Source: JAFGOM01 sp964605795 | GTDB taxonomy: Archaea > Halobacteriota > Methanomicrobia > Methanomicrobiales > Methanospirillaceae | Assembly: GCA_964605795.1 (NCBI GenBank) | Contig: CAZSDZ010000016.1 | Location: forward strand, 1 to 53,067 | DNA: 53,067 nucleotides | Direction of reading: 5' to 3' | Shown: one piece after another, positions 36,959-44,386 of the stretch | Layout: every line of letters begins with the position of its first letter | How positions within the stretch are numbered: the stretch's first letter is position 1 | Position numbers and translations under genes: made by a program | Notes under the pieces: generated by a model | Seen by the model: the letters and a program-made list of their open reading frames with translations, nothing else | Database searches by the model: none | What the model was told of the DNA's origin: nothing

Positions 36959-37666
36959 TCAGAACTGCGTATTATGTGGAACCCGTTTGAACATACGGTA
37001 AATACCTGATACCGAGAGAGTATCGGTAAACCCTGTCTGGGTACTGTTCGTTATCGTTATCGTTCGTGCGTTTAGGGTTGCACTTCCGACAACACCCAGC
37101 TGGCCTGATGGCATCGTTACTCCTTTCTGCCTGACCGGATACCAGAAGGGATCTTCTTCGTACTCCTCCTCAAAGGCGATCGCCTCTTCTGAACCCGGTT
37201 CCAGCACGGTGATGTAATCGTACTCACGTGCGGCACTTGAGAACGAGATGTCGGTCAATTGCCCGCTTCCGGTTGCGTTATACAGTGCATAGGCGGTCTC
37301 GTAATAGATCCCGTCCGAGATCGTTAACGCGACATCATAGGATCCTGCCTCTTCATAGACGTGAACCGGGTTCTTCTCGGTTGAGAACGTTCCGTCTCCG
37401 AAATCCCACCGATATGACCTCGGGAATCCAAACGAGGCATCAAAGAAGTTGACGAGAAGGGGGGCAGACCCCTTCACCCTGTCCGCGGTAAACGCAGCAT
37501 TCATGGTGGCATATGTCTCAGTCTCGTAACTGACATGACAGGGGTCAGGGAATGCCTGTCCGAACTGAATGGGTTTTAGCGTAAAACCGGCTACTGGACA
37601 CCAGGCACAGACAGAGAGCAGGATAAGAGATCCAAGCAGTACCAGTGTAAATGTGTTATATTTCAT
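36959..37666 (-). CDS. Secreted PKD-domain protein
   Basis: A 235-residue exported protein. Signal peptide 1-27 (TFTLVLLGSLILLSVCAW); PKD domain about 55-135, with DASFGFPRSYRWDFGDGTFSTEKNPVHVYEEAGSYDVAL showing the WDFGDG and HVY-x5-Y hallmarks split over strands. The rest (GSATLNARTITITNST, TDTLSVSGIYRMFKRVP) is strand-rich and without recognisable domain. PKD domains bind other surface proteins or polysaccharide. It follows the short YW-box gene by 19 bp and precedes the TPR lipoprotein. The start has GGAGAG immediately upstream. Confidence 0.82.
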   Translation of the reverse strand: MKYNTFTLVLLGSLILLSVCAWCPVAGFTLKPIQFGQAFPDPCHVSYETETYATMNAAFTADRVKGSAPLLVNFFDASFGFPRSYRWDFGDGTFSTEKNPVHVYEEAGSYDVALTISDGIYYETAYALYNATGSGQLTDISFSSAAREYDYITVLEPGSEEAIAFEEEYEEDPFWYPVRQKGVTMPSGQLGVVGSATLNARTITITNSTQTGFTDTLSVSGIYRMFKRVPHNTQF

Positions 37667-37685
37667 CTCTCCAAACCTTCAACCC

Positions 37686-38165
37686 TTACAGAGCAACCCC
37701 TGATGTATACTTAAAATTCCGGGAATACCGGTATATCTGACCGCCTGCAGAGGTCACATCACGGTAGGACCGTATTGCAGCAGGATTATCCCAGTAATCG
37801 GCATTCCAGCCGGTACTTGCCGGATTATAATACGGCATATCACCGATTGCTCCATTTGCTTCCATTATCTCTGCAGTAAAAGCAGTTCTGATCGTTCCAA
37901 GGGCCGCGGTCGCATTACCGGCGGGTTTTATATCCACCATGTACTCGACTGCTGCCGGAACGGTCCCGTCTAAGGCAGCATTCCTGAGCCGCAGCGATGA
38001 GATAAACGAGACACTCGTCATGCTGTCTGCATCCATGCTCCCCCGTACATCAGATGCAAACGCAGGGATTATCTCCTCATCAACTCCAATGGCAGAGACC
38101 TGAAATAACCCGATAAGAAATGCGAACGCACAGATAATTGCTGTAACTTTTCCGGTTACCATCAT
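37686..38165 (-). CDS. Secreted protein, YW-box paralogous family (member 4, short)
   Basis: A 159-residue protein (from 38165; ATGs at 38165 and 38162 are adjacent and are preceded by AAGGGGTGG, a good ribosome-binding site). The frame stays open farther upstream but there overlaps the paralogue and is meaningless. A signal peptide of about 25 residues (AIICAFAFLIGLFQVSA) is followed by sequence matching the C-terminal half of the longer paralogues: IIPAFASDVRGS, VPAAVEYMVDIKP, EIMEANG, YYNPAS and a final block starting DYWDNPAAIR at residue 123. It thus lacks about 140 residues present in the full-length members. It lies 37 bp after the full-length gene and 19 bp before the PKD gene. Function unknown. 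Confidence 0.78.
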   Translation of the reverse strand: MMVTGKVTAIICAFAFLIGLFQVSAIGVDEEIIPAFASDVRGSMDADSMTSVSFISSLRLRNAALDGTVPAAVEYMVDIKPAGNATAALGTIRTAFTAEIMEANGAIGDMPYYNPASTGWNADYWDNPAAIRSYRDVTSAGGQIYRYSRNFKYTSGVAL

Positions 38166-38202
38166 CCACCCCTTCTTGTCCGGCTCATGATACGAACGAT
38201 TA

Positions 38203-39087
38203 TCAGATGTCGATACCTGATTTGACACTATATGATTTACTGAACGCAAACACCTTGCCTGCCGCATTGGTTGCTTCCCGGTAATTGGTGGTGCGTGCGG
38301 GCTGGTTCCAGTAATTGGTATTCCAGTCAGAGTGTGCAGGATCAAAGTAGGTATCGGGATCCATGCCATCAATGAGTGCAGGCCCTTCAATGGTGGATGC
38401 AGACATACTGGCTGATATTCCGGCCTCTGCATACCCAAGTCCGCTTGCATCATCAGGGGAGACGATAATATCATAATTGAGCTCTGCCGGGGCGTTGGAA
38501 CTGTTGGTGGCCGCTCCACGGAGAGAGCCCCTCGTGGTCGAGGCCATGGTGGTAACCCCGTACAGATCTGATGAGGCACTGTACTCACTCGTAAATGCCG
38601 GGAAATACTCACCCATTATCTCGTTTATCAGTGGTGACGCAACAATATCTGCAGCCCTGCTGAAATTGCCTGATACTTCAAGGGATAATGACTCACTGTA
38701 CCGTAACGTACTCCCGGAACCATCAGATGCATAGGTCTGGACGGTCGCAGTATCCACGTTATATCCCTGCTTATTCACATTCCCGTCATCAAAGGTCTGT
38801 GTTTTTGACTGCGAGAGATATCCACCGTTCGAGAGGGTCTGTTGCTTATAGTTCCAGTGGCTGTCGATCTCTCCTTCTGTGATAAAGCCCCCGCCATTAA
38901 AGAACCGGCTCGTGGTTGTGACGTCCCGTTCCATCTTCTCAATTATGGATCCGATAACCTCAATATTGGAATGAGCCGGCATCGGCTGAGATGGGGTATT
39001 CGGAGTTGCCGGGAGGATATCTCCGGTAACTCCCGAGATGCAGATGAGAAGATATAGCGATAGTATGAGAAGTATTTGATATTTCAT
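38203..39087 (-). CDS. Secreted protein, YW-box paralogous family (member 3, full length)
   Basis: A 294-residue protein from the ATG at 39087; a further in-frame ATG at 39108 exists, but the TATA box at 39116-39123 fits the inner one. Signal peptide about 1-23 (ILLILSLYLLICISGVTG), mature end DILPATPNTP. It aligns throughout with the protein at 29253: IEVIGSIIEKM, SNGGYLSQSKTQTF, QGYNVDTATV, SLSLEVSGNFS, LYGVTTMAS, PAELNYDIIVSPDDASG, YFDPAHSD and the C-terminal block starting NYWNQPARTT at residue 258. It heads a minus-strand set of four secreted-protein genes. Function unknown. Confidence 0.8.
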   Translation of the reverse strand: MKYQILLILSLYLLICISGVTGDILPATPNTPSQPMPAHSNIEVIGSIIEKMERDVTTTSRFFNGGGFITEGEIDSHWNYKQQTLSNGGYLSQSKTQTFDDGNVNKQGYNVDTATVQTYASDGSGSTLRYSESLSLEVSGNFSRAADIVASPLINEIMGEYFPAFTSEYSASSDLYGVTTMASTTRGSLRGAATNSSNAPAELNYDIIVSPDDASGLGYAEAGISASMSASTIEGPALIDGMDPDTYFDPAHSDWNTNYWNQPARTTNYREATNAAGKVFAFSKSYSVKSGIDI

Positions 39088-39115
39088 GCCGTACAACCCG
39101 GATTTCATGTGACAG

Positions 39116-39125
39116 ATTATATGTA
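39116..39125 (-). promoter_or_regulatory. TATA box for the four-gene secreted-protein unit
   Basis: Reading the minus strand, TACATATAAT lies about 33 bp before the ATG at 39087. This predicts a start site near 39095 and a leader of at most a few bases. It is the only promoter-like element seen before the set of secreted-protein genes ending at 34901. Confidence 0.5.
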
Positions 39126-39174
39126 TTTGACTGAAACGGGTAAGTAGTTGTTGGTTTGAGTAATGAAAATTACC

Positions 39175-39181
39175 AAAAAAA
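39175..39181 (-). terminator. T7 terminator after tRNA-Asp
   Basis: The minus strand has seven consecutive T residues three bases after the 3-prime end of tRNA-Asp, the standard T-run that stops archaeal RNA polymerase. Confidence 0.7.
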
Positions 39182-39184
39182 GAC

Positions 39185-39256
39185 GCCCAGATCGGAATTC
39201 GAATCCGAGTCGTCGGCGTGACAGGCCGACATGATAGGCCACTACACTATCTGGGC
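39185..39256 (-). tRNA. tRNA-Asp (GTC)
   Basis: A 72-base cloverleaf on the minus strand. The acceptor arm pairs GCCCAGA with TCTGGGC, the anticodon stem is TCGGC/GCCGA around loop CTGTCAC with anticodon GTC, and the T arm is TCGGA-TTCGAAT-TCCGA. CCA is not encoded. It is 18 bases downstream of tRNA-Tyr on the same strand, so both come from one promoter. Confidence 0.95.
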
Positions 39257-39274
39257 AACATAATTTCGCAGATG

Positions 39275-39379
39275 TCCCGCCTCCCGGAATCGAACCGGGG
39301 ACATCGCGGTAGCTGCGCAGTTACCGAAACGGCAATCCAAACTACAGCCGCGCACTCTACCAGTCTGAGTTAAGGCGGG
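39275..39379 (-). tRNA. tRNA-Tyr (GTA) with 31-nt intron
   Basis: A 105-base gene, 74 bases after splicing. The acceptor arm is CCCGCCT/AGGCGGG, giving the archaeal tyrosine identity pair C1-G72; D arm ACTC/GAGT; anticodon stem CGCGG/CCGCG; anticodon GTA; T arm CCCGG-TTCGATT-CCGGG; discriminator A. An intron of 31 bases (39311-39341) follows base 37. Around it a four-pair CTGT/GCAG helix is flanked by three-base bulges AGT and CTA, the bulge-helix-bulge that the archaeal splicing endonuclease cuts. CCA is not encoded. Confidence 0.95.
39311..39341 (-). other. tRNA-Tyr intron
   Basis: A 31-base intron at the canonical position 37/38. It also contains a TTGCCG/CGGTAA hairpin with a TTT loop. 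Cutting two bases into each three-base bulge yields exactly the mature anticodon loop CTGTAGA. Confidence 0.85.
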
Positions 39380-39410
39380 TTATTGCCTTATGACGTTCGT
39401 GCTTCTTGCT

Positions 39411-39418
39411 TTTATAGG
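39411..39418 (-). promoter_or_regulatory. TATA box of the tRNA-Tyr/tRNA-Asp unit
   Basis: CCTATAAA on the minus strand, preceded by purine-rich AAA-like BRE sequence, lies about 35 bp before the 5-prime end of tRNA-Tyr. Transcription would begin roughly nine bases before the mature end. Confidence 0.65.
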
Positions 39419-39526
39419 TTTCTTTGTCCCGGGCTGATGACAATTTGAGAATACAAACACTTCCATATCTCCTTATGATTCCAAAATGCCATTCCTGAAC
39501 ATCTATATACCCACATTCCCATACCT

Positions 39527-39532
39527 GTGATC
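39527..39532 (+). promoter_or_regulatory. Ribosome-binding site that fixes the acyl-CoA synthetase start
   Basis: GTGATC is complementary to the 3-prime end of archaeal 16S rRNA and lies six bases before the ATG at 39539. The GTG in it could be read as a start in the same frame, but its role as ribosome-binding site makes 39539 the better choice. Confidence 0.6.
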
Positions 39533-39538
39533 ACCTTT

Positions 39539-41086
39539 ATGGCAAATATTACGTCTTTTCTTGATATTCATGCAAAAGAAACAGATAAATCCGCCCTCAT
39601 CTATCCCACAAATCATTCACGATACCGTTATGCAGAGCTCTTAAAAATGGTCTGCACAATCGGCAACGGTCTTTTGCGACTGGGAGTTACGCCCGGAGAC
39701 CGGGTTGTTATCTTCCTTGACAGTACTCCTGAATATCTCATCAGTTACTTTGCCATCTGGCGTATCGGGGCAGTTGTTGTCCCGACCAATATTGTATACC
39801 GGGAAGAGGAACTCCTCTTTGCATTAAAGGACTCAGAGGCGAAGGCTCTTATCTGTGATGCTTCCCGCACCCCTGCCATCAGACATCTTCTTGACGCTTC
39901 ACCTCATCTCTCTATCATAATCACGGTTGGAAAGACGGATGCAGATGCCACTGCCCACTGGGACGACCTGAATACCGGTGTTGATTATATCTCTCCCCAT
40001 CACTGCAGTCTTGATACCCTCTGTCAGATCCAGTATACATCAGGAACAACCGGCAGACCGAAGGGGGCGATGCTTACGCACGGGGGATGGATGACTGCCC
40101 TTGAAGCAGAACGTGAAGCCCTTGATCTCAATTCAGATGACGTATATCTTGGCATCTACCCGATGGGACATGTCGGCCTCTCCTGGGCCATAGCAGCCCT
40201 GCGTACGGGTGCAACGTATGTCATCATGGAACGGTTTATCCTTGACCGGTATATCGATCTCATACAAGAGTATCAGGTCACCCAGGTAGCAGCCATGCCT
40301 CCGGTCATCCATGCTCTGGTAGAGACAGAACCAGGAACCGAAGATTCTTTCCGGACGGTCAGACGAATCATATCTGGGGGGGGACCGATGCATTCCGTGA
40401 CCTGGCGCCAGTTTCACGAACGCTTCGGTATCCCTATCGTAAACGCGTATGGGCTTTCAGAGACGATCGTACTTGGATGTGGTACCGTCATAAAGCCGAA
40501 CCACTACAGGACTGCCGATGAGTTCAACAGCGTCGGTACGCCTATCGGATATGCCGAGGTCCGGGTGGTCGATGAATCGGATCCATATTGTATCCTGCTA
40601 CCGGAAAAGCCGGGTGAGATTGCTCTCCGTGGTCCGGGAGTTGCTCTTGGATACTGGAAGCGGGAGGAGGAGACCCGTTCCGTGTTTCTTCCTGATGGCT
40701 GGTTCCTGACCGGTGACATCGGATACATAGACAGGAACGGGATGCTTGTTATCACTGATCGGAAGAAGGACATGATAATCATGTCAGGATGGAAGATCTA
40801 CCCGACAGAAGTCGAGAACGTGCTTATTCAGCACCCGAAGATAGCTGATATCGCAATTTTTGGATCTCCTGACGAGAAGAAAGGTGAGATTCCCCAGGCA
40901 GCGGTAATTCCCAAACCCGGGGTATCCCTTACCCACGATGAGCTTGTTGCCTATGCTGCCGGGCGGCTTGCAGGATATAAGATCCCGAGAAAGACCTACA
41001 TCGTAGACGAACTTCCACGGATGAACGGATGGAAACTGATGAGGCGGGAACTACGGAACCGGTTTGCATCAGGCAAAGAACCGTAA
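39539..41086 (+). CDS. AMP-forming acyl-CoA synthetase/ligase
   Basis: A 515-residue member of the acyl-adenylate superfamily, which activates a carboxylic acid with ATP and transfers it to CoA. Motifs: P-loop YTSGTTGRPKGAMLTH, core AYGLSETIV, GWFLTGDIGYIDRNGM, DRKKDMIIMSGWKIYPTEVEN at the hinge, and the C-terminal lysine in NGWKLMRREL. Length and motifs are complete. It resembles medium/long-chain or aryl acyl-CoA ligases more than acetyl-CoA synthetase, which is longer. It stands alone on the plus strand after the tRNA pair. The substrate in a methanogen is unclear; fatty-acid salvage is rare there, so branched-chain or aryl acids are options. Confidence 0.9.
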   Translation: MANITSFLDIHAKETDKSALIYPTNHSRYRYAELLKMVCTIGNGLLRLGVTPGDRVVIFLDSTPEYLISYFAIWRIGAVVVPTNIVYREEELLFALKDSEAKALICDASRTPAIRHLLDASPHLSIIITVGKTDADATAHWDDLNTGVDYISPHHCSLDTLCQIQYTSGTTGRPKGAMLTHGGWMTALEAEREALDLNSDDVYLGIYPMGHVGLSWAIAALRTGATYVIMERFILDRYIDLIQEYQVTQVAAMPPVIHALVETEPGTEDSFRTVRRIISGGGPMHSVTWRQFHERFGIPIVNAYGLSETIVLGCGTVIKPNHYRTADEFNSVGTPIGYAEVRVVDESDPYCILLPEKPGEIALRGPGVALGYWKREEETRSVFLPDGWFLTGDIGYIDRNGMLVITDRKKDMIIMSGWKIYPTEVENVLIQHPKIADIAIFGSPDEKKGEIPQAAVIPKPGVSLTHDELVAYAAGRLAGYKIPRKTYIVDELPRMNGWKLMRRELRNRFASGKEP

Positions 41087-41446
41087 CGATCGTTCTATGA
41101 CGCATCCATCAATGCAATGATCCATACCATCTCCCACCGGGAATCCTTCTTCATTATTCCTTTTTCCCGGTTAATCATTACCTCGAACCAGGCGTGAGTT
41201 TTTATAGGACAATGAAGGGGATGTTCTCACGATTAGATTAGCCCTCTTCTGGATTCAGATACGGGGAAATACAACCTGAGAAGAATGCAGCATCAAACCA
41301 GCATCTTTTTGTGAATTCGTATTCACTCACATCACGCGCATAAAAAGAGACTGATTCCCGTGAACCTCACAGTTGGTGATCATAAAACTAAAGATATATC
41401 TTGCCATACCAGTGCTTATTTAAGTTTTCACTACACACCAGACCAT
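41087..41446. other. 360-bp gap with a promoter for uspA
   Basis: No ORF of note. A TTATTTAA element at 41416-41423 lies 24-31 bp before the ATG at 41447, consistent with a leaderless uspA message. Other AT-rich TATA-like words occur near 41193 and 41338. The frame of uspA is open back to 41360 but this stretch contains the promoter and does not look coding. Confidence 0.45.
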
Positions 41447-41896
41447 ATGTATCAAAAGATGCTGGTAGCCGTTGACGGCTCAGAAGCTAGTTATCATGCA
41501 TTGGAAGCGGCATTGAATCTCTCAAAGCAACTCAACGCAACTGTTGAAGCAATATTTGTCTTTCACCCCCAGTTACACTCCCAGATGATCGAGAAGCATG
41601 TCACGGTCACTGATGAGGCTGGAAAGAGCCAGATTATCACCCTTGCCGAGCAGGAGGAGAGAGAGATCCAGAAGAGGATACAAGAGATCGGCACCCATGC
41701 AGGAGTAACGATCCCCTATCACCATATTATCGGGAACGTGACCGACGAGATCATCAATGCTGCAAAGAAATGCAATGCAGAACTCATTGTAATCGGCTCC
41801 ACCGGCAAGGGTGTGGCAGGCAGAATTCTTCTTGGCAGTACCAGTGCTGCGGTGGTTGAGAAGAGTCCTCTGCCGGTGCTTGTTACCCGGAAGTAA
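41447..41896 (+). CDS. Universal stress protein A family
   Basis: A 149-residue protein. It opens with MYQKMLVAVDGSEASYHALEAAL and ends with the ATP-binding motif GSTGKGVAGRILLGSTSAAVV, the G-x2-G-x9-GS type. Such proteins bind ATP and help cells under stress or starvation. The start at 41447 is set by family similarity and the TATA element just upstream. A T6 run follows the stop. No cotranscribed gene. Confidence 0.92.
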   Translation: MYQKMLVAVDGSEASYHALEAALNLSKQLNATVEAIFVFHPQLHSQMIEKHVTVTDEAGKSQIITLAEQEEREIQKRIQEIGTHAGVTIPYHHIIGNVTDEIINAAKKCNAELIVIGSTGKGVAGRILLGSTSAAVVEKSPLPVLVTRK

Positions 41897-41916
41897 CTAC
41901 TTCTGGGATACAGAGT

Positions 41917-41933
41917 CCTTTTTTCCTAAAAGG
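41917..41933 (+). terminator. uspA terminator
   Basis: CCTTTT at 41917-41922 can pair with AAAAGG at 41928-41933, and the tract contains a T6 run, 20 bases after the uspA stop codon. Confidence 0.45.
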
Positions 41934-42001
41934 GAGTTAGGTACATATTTTGCAGGTTGAGGGGGATTTTCTCCTGACCTCTTCCCGGCTATTCATTCGG
42001 A

Positions 42002-42916
42002 TCAGAGTTCATTCCTGACAACATCTGCTGCACTCGTTAACGACTGTAACTTCTGGAACGCGACCTCACAAGAGAGCATCCGAAGGCCACAATCAGGATC
42101 AAGCAGAAGCTGCTCGGGAGGAACAATATCTACCGCCTTCCTGATACGATCGATGATACGAGATCTATCTTCGATCCGGGGGTCGCTTGAAGAGACACAC
42201 CCGTACCCGATCCACCGGCTGGCAATATCATTTTTCGAGAGAATCGTAAGGAGTTCAGGGTTCTCCGTTCCCTCGATATCGATAATCTGAACCGGCATCT
42301 TTATGATATCATCGATAAACGGGGCAATATTCCCGCATGCGTGAAGACAGACCGGGACCGTGATTCCGGCAATCAGCGTTTGTATTGCTTCCCTCCCGAT
42401 TACGAGATCAGCAACCCCGGTTGAGAAGAGCGGTTCGTCTATCTGGAGCATTGATATCCCAAGCCTCGAAAGAGCCTGTGCCTCGTGTACAAGGGCAGAT
42501 GCAATATCAGGAACCAGTTCCCCCTTGTTCCGGTACAGGGGAGTATTAAGCGAGAGGCCGTAGCTGATGGTCGTCGGTCCGGTGACAATGCCCTTCACGT
42601 ACGGATGTTTTGTGAGGGCATACCTGGTATCCTTTATGGAGACAAATCCATCAGGCGGGGATATCTTTCCGATAACCTCGTGGCCACGGCACCCGGGAAG
42701 ATCCCGGGTAAATGCCTCTATCATCTCTCCCCTGACCTGACCGTCAGAGATGATGGTGATTCCTGCCTCAATCTGGCGTGATATCGCATGCCGTGAGGCA
42801 TATGCCATCCTGTCACCAAAGATTCCTCTCAATCCTTTCGGTACAACAACCGGGAAACTTCCGACTACTGTTGTCGGCAGGAGGATATCAGGGATGAACG
42901 ATCTCATTTGTATCAC
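42002..42916 (-). CDS. Short archaeal methionine synthase (MetE C-terminal type)
   Basis: A 304-residue protein matching only the C-terminal catalytic barrel of cobalamin-independent methionine synthase. The zinc ligands are visible in CLHACGN (His, Cys) and LDPDCGLR (Cys), with TVVGSFP near the N terminus as the usual start. It methylates homocysteine to methionine. The bacterial enzyme uses methyl-tetrahydrofolate polyglutamate; the short archaeal enzymes are thought to use a methyl-corrinoid donor, as shown in Methanothermobacter. It lies 59 bp downstream of aspS and may share its transcript. Start at 42916 or 42907. Confidence 0.9.
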   Translation of the reverse strand: MIQMRSFIPDILLPTTVVGSFPVVVPKGLRGIFGDRMAYASRHAISRQIEAGITIISDGQVRGEMIEAFTRDLPGCRGHEVIGKISPPDGFVSIKDTRYALTKHPYVKGIVTGPTTISYGLSLNTPLYRNKGELVPDIASALVHEAQALSRLGISMLQIDEPLFSTGVADLVIGREAIQTLIAGITVPVCLHACGNIAPFIDDIIKMPVQIIDIEGTENPELLTILSKNDIASRWIGYGCVSSSDPRIEDRSRIIDRIRKAVDIVPPEQLLLDPDCGLRMLSCEVAFQKLQSLTSAADVVRNEL

Positions 42917-42975
42917 ATCTGTTATTCAATACGGGAACTGGGAAGTGTTAAGGTTTTCGGAAAAAAATCAGGATT

Positions 42976-44271
42976 TCAGGGGACTAACCGGTGCCGGTCA
43001 CGGGGGAAAAGCACCGCCTCACGAACATTCTGAAGCGAGAGCATGGTTGCAACAAGACGATCTGACCCCAATCCCCATCCTGCATGGGGGGGCATCCCGT
43101 ACCGGAATGGCTTGAGATAAAACTCGAAATTATCAGGGTTCAAACCTTTCTCTGCTATCTGCCGTATAAGAAGATCATGGTCATGCACCCGCTCTGCTCC
43201 TGACGAGAGTTCCATCCGTGGATGCATCAGATCAAAAGCCTTGCATATCTCGGGCTCATCCTCATATGGCATGGCGTAATACGGTTTTATCGCGGTCGGC
43301 CAGTCGGTGATAAAGTAATGAGTGCCCATCTCCTCACCGAGCACCTTCTCTGCCGCAGTCCCGATGTCATCGCCAAACGCAATCGGTTCATCCATCTTTT
43401 TCCCTGCGATCTCTATTGCATCCCGGTATGGAATTCTTGGGAACGAATCTGAAGGAACCGCAAACGAGTCCAGTTCAAGGTTAGCCAGTGCATCGGAACA
43501 GTGCATGGAGACCTCCCGGTACACATGCCGTATCATATTCTCAAGGATATCCATAACCCCGGTGTGGTCAGTAAAAGAAACCTCGACATCGATGGAGGTT
43601 GCCTCGTTCAGATGTTTCGTGGTATTATGCTCCTCGGCACGAAATATTGGGCCTATCTCGTATACCTTCTCAAATCCCGCAGCCATCATCATCTGCTTGT
43701 ATAACTGAGGACTCTGGTTCAAAAACGCCTCTTTCTCGAAATATGCTATCGGAAAGAGCTCCGTTCCCCCCTCGGTTGCCGCGGCAACGATCTTTGAGGT
43801 AGTTATCTCGTAAAACCCTTCATCGTGCAGGAAGTTCCGTACTGCATGCTGAACCTCGCTTCTTACCTGAAACACCGCAGTGACCCGGGGCCGGCGTGCA
43901 TCTAAAAACCGGTTATCCAGGCGGGTATCCAGTTCGGCAGGAACTTTCTCGGATACATCAAGAGGGAGCGGAACCTGTGCCTGACTTATGATAGAAAGAA
44001 CGCTCGGGATAATCTCCCGACCACCCGGAGCCTTGTCCACTGCCTTGACCTCTCCCTGTACATGCACGACCGACTCCCGGGATACCTCCCGGAATGTCGC
44101 AATAATCTCTTCTCCAACCTTCTTCTTCGGGATGGTAACCTGGATAATACCGGTCCGGTCACGGACCAGAAGGAATGCCAGGCCACCAAGATCCCGGATC
44201 TCATGAACCCAGCCAATAATCTCACCAGAAACAGAATCCGGCGTGATGGCACATACAGGAACTCGTGTCAT
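42976..44271 (-). CDS. aspS: Aspartate--tRNA ligase, archaeal type
   Basis: A 431-residue class IIb synthetase. The OB-fold anticodon domain (GWVHEIRDLGGLAFLLVRDR) is followed by the catalytic core: motif 1 region LDTRLDNRFLDARRP, flipping-loop TEGGTELFP, motif 2 FRAEEHNTTKHLNEATSIDVE, and motif 3 at the end with GLGSDRLVATML and FPRDRHRL. The start at 44271 gives the family N terminus MTRVPV; the frame is open to 44361 but the added codons are unlike the family. H23 and P82 are at the two positions that, as I recall, hold W and K in non-discriminating archaeal enzymes, pointing to an enzyme specific for tRNA-Asp. It lies 115 bp downstream of cofD and 59 bp upstream of metE. Confidence 0.95.
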   Translation of the reverse strand: MTRVPVCAITPDSVSGEIIGWVHEIRDLGGLAFLLVRDRTGIIQVTIPKKKVGEEIIATFREVSRESVVHVQGEVKAVDKAPGGREIIPSVLSIISQAQVPLPLDVSEKVPAELDTRLDNRFLDARRPRVTAVFQVRSEVQHAVRNFLHDEGFYEITTSKIVAAATEGGTELFPIAYFEKEAFLNQSPQLYKQMMMAAGFEKVYEIGPIFRAEEHNTTKHLNEATSIDVEVSFTDHTGVMDILENMIRHVYREVSMHCSDALANLELDSFAVPSDSFPRIPYRDAIEIAGKKMDEPIAFGDDIGTAAEKVLGEEMGTHYFITDWPTAIKPYYAMPYEDEPEICKAFDLMHPRMELSSGAERVHDHDLLIRQIAEKGLNPDNFEFYLKPFRYGMPPHAGWGLGSDRLVATMLSLQNVREAVLFPRDRHRLVP

Positions 44272-44386
44272 AATCTGTCTATGCATATGACAAGAGCGGG
44301 TAAAACGATTTGGGGTACTGAATGGAGGAGGACACAGGGGCAGGGATAGACAAAAGTACAATACCTGAGGTCACAGGAAAAACCAT

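Noticed and set aside
38166..38612. The upstream part of the open frame of the short YW-box gene, overlapping its paralogue
   Set aside because: These residues lie over the full-length gene in another frame, show no similarity to the family, and a good ribosome site with a signal peptide begins at 38165.
39185..39379. tRNA genes as a possible integration site
   Set aside because: No direct repeat of a tRNA 3-prime end, integrase gene or other mobile sign was found on either side.
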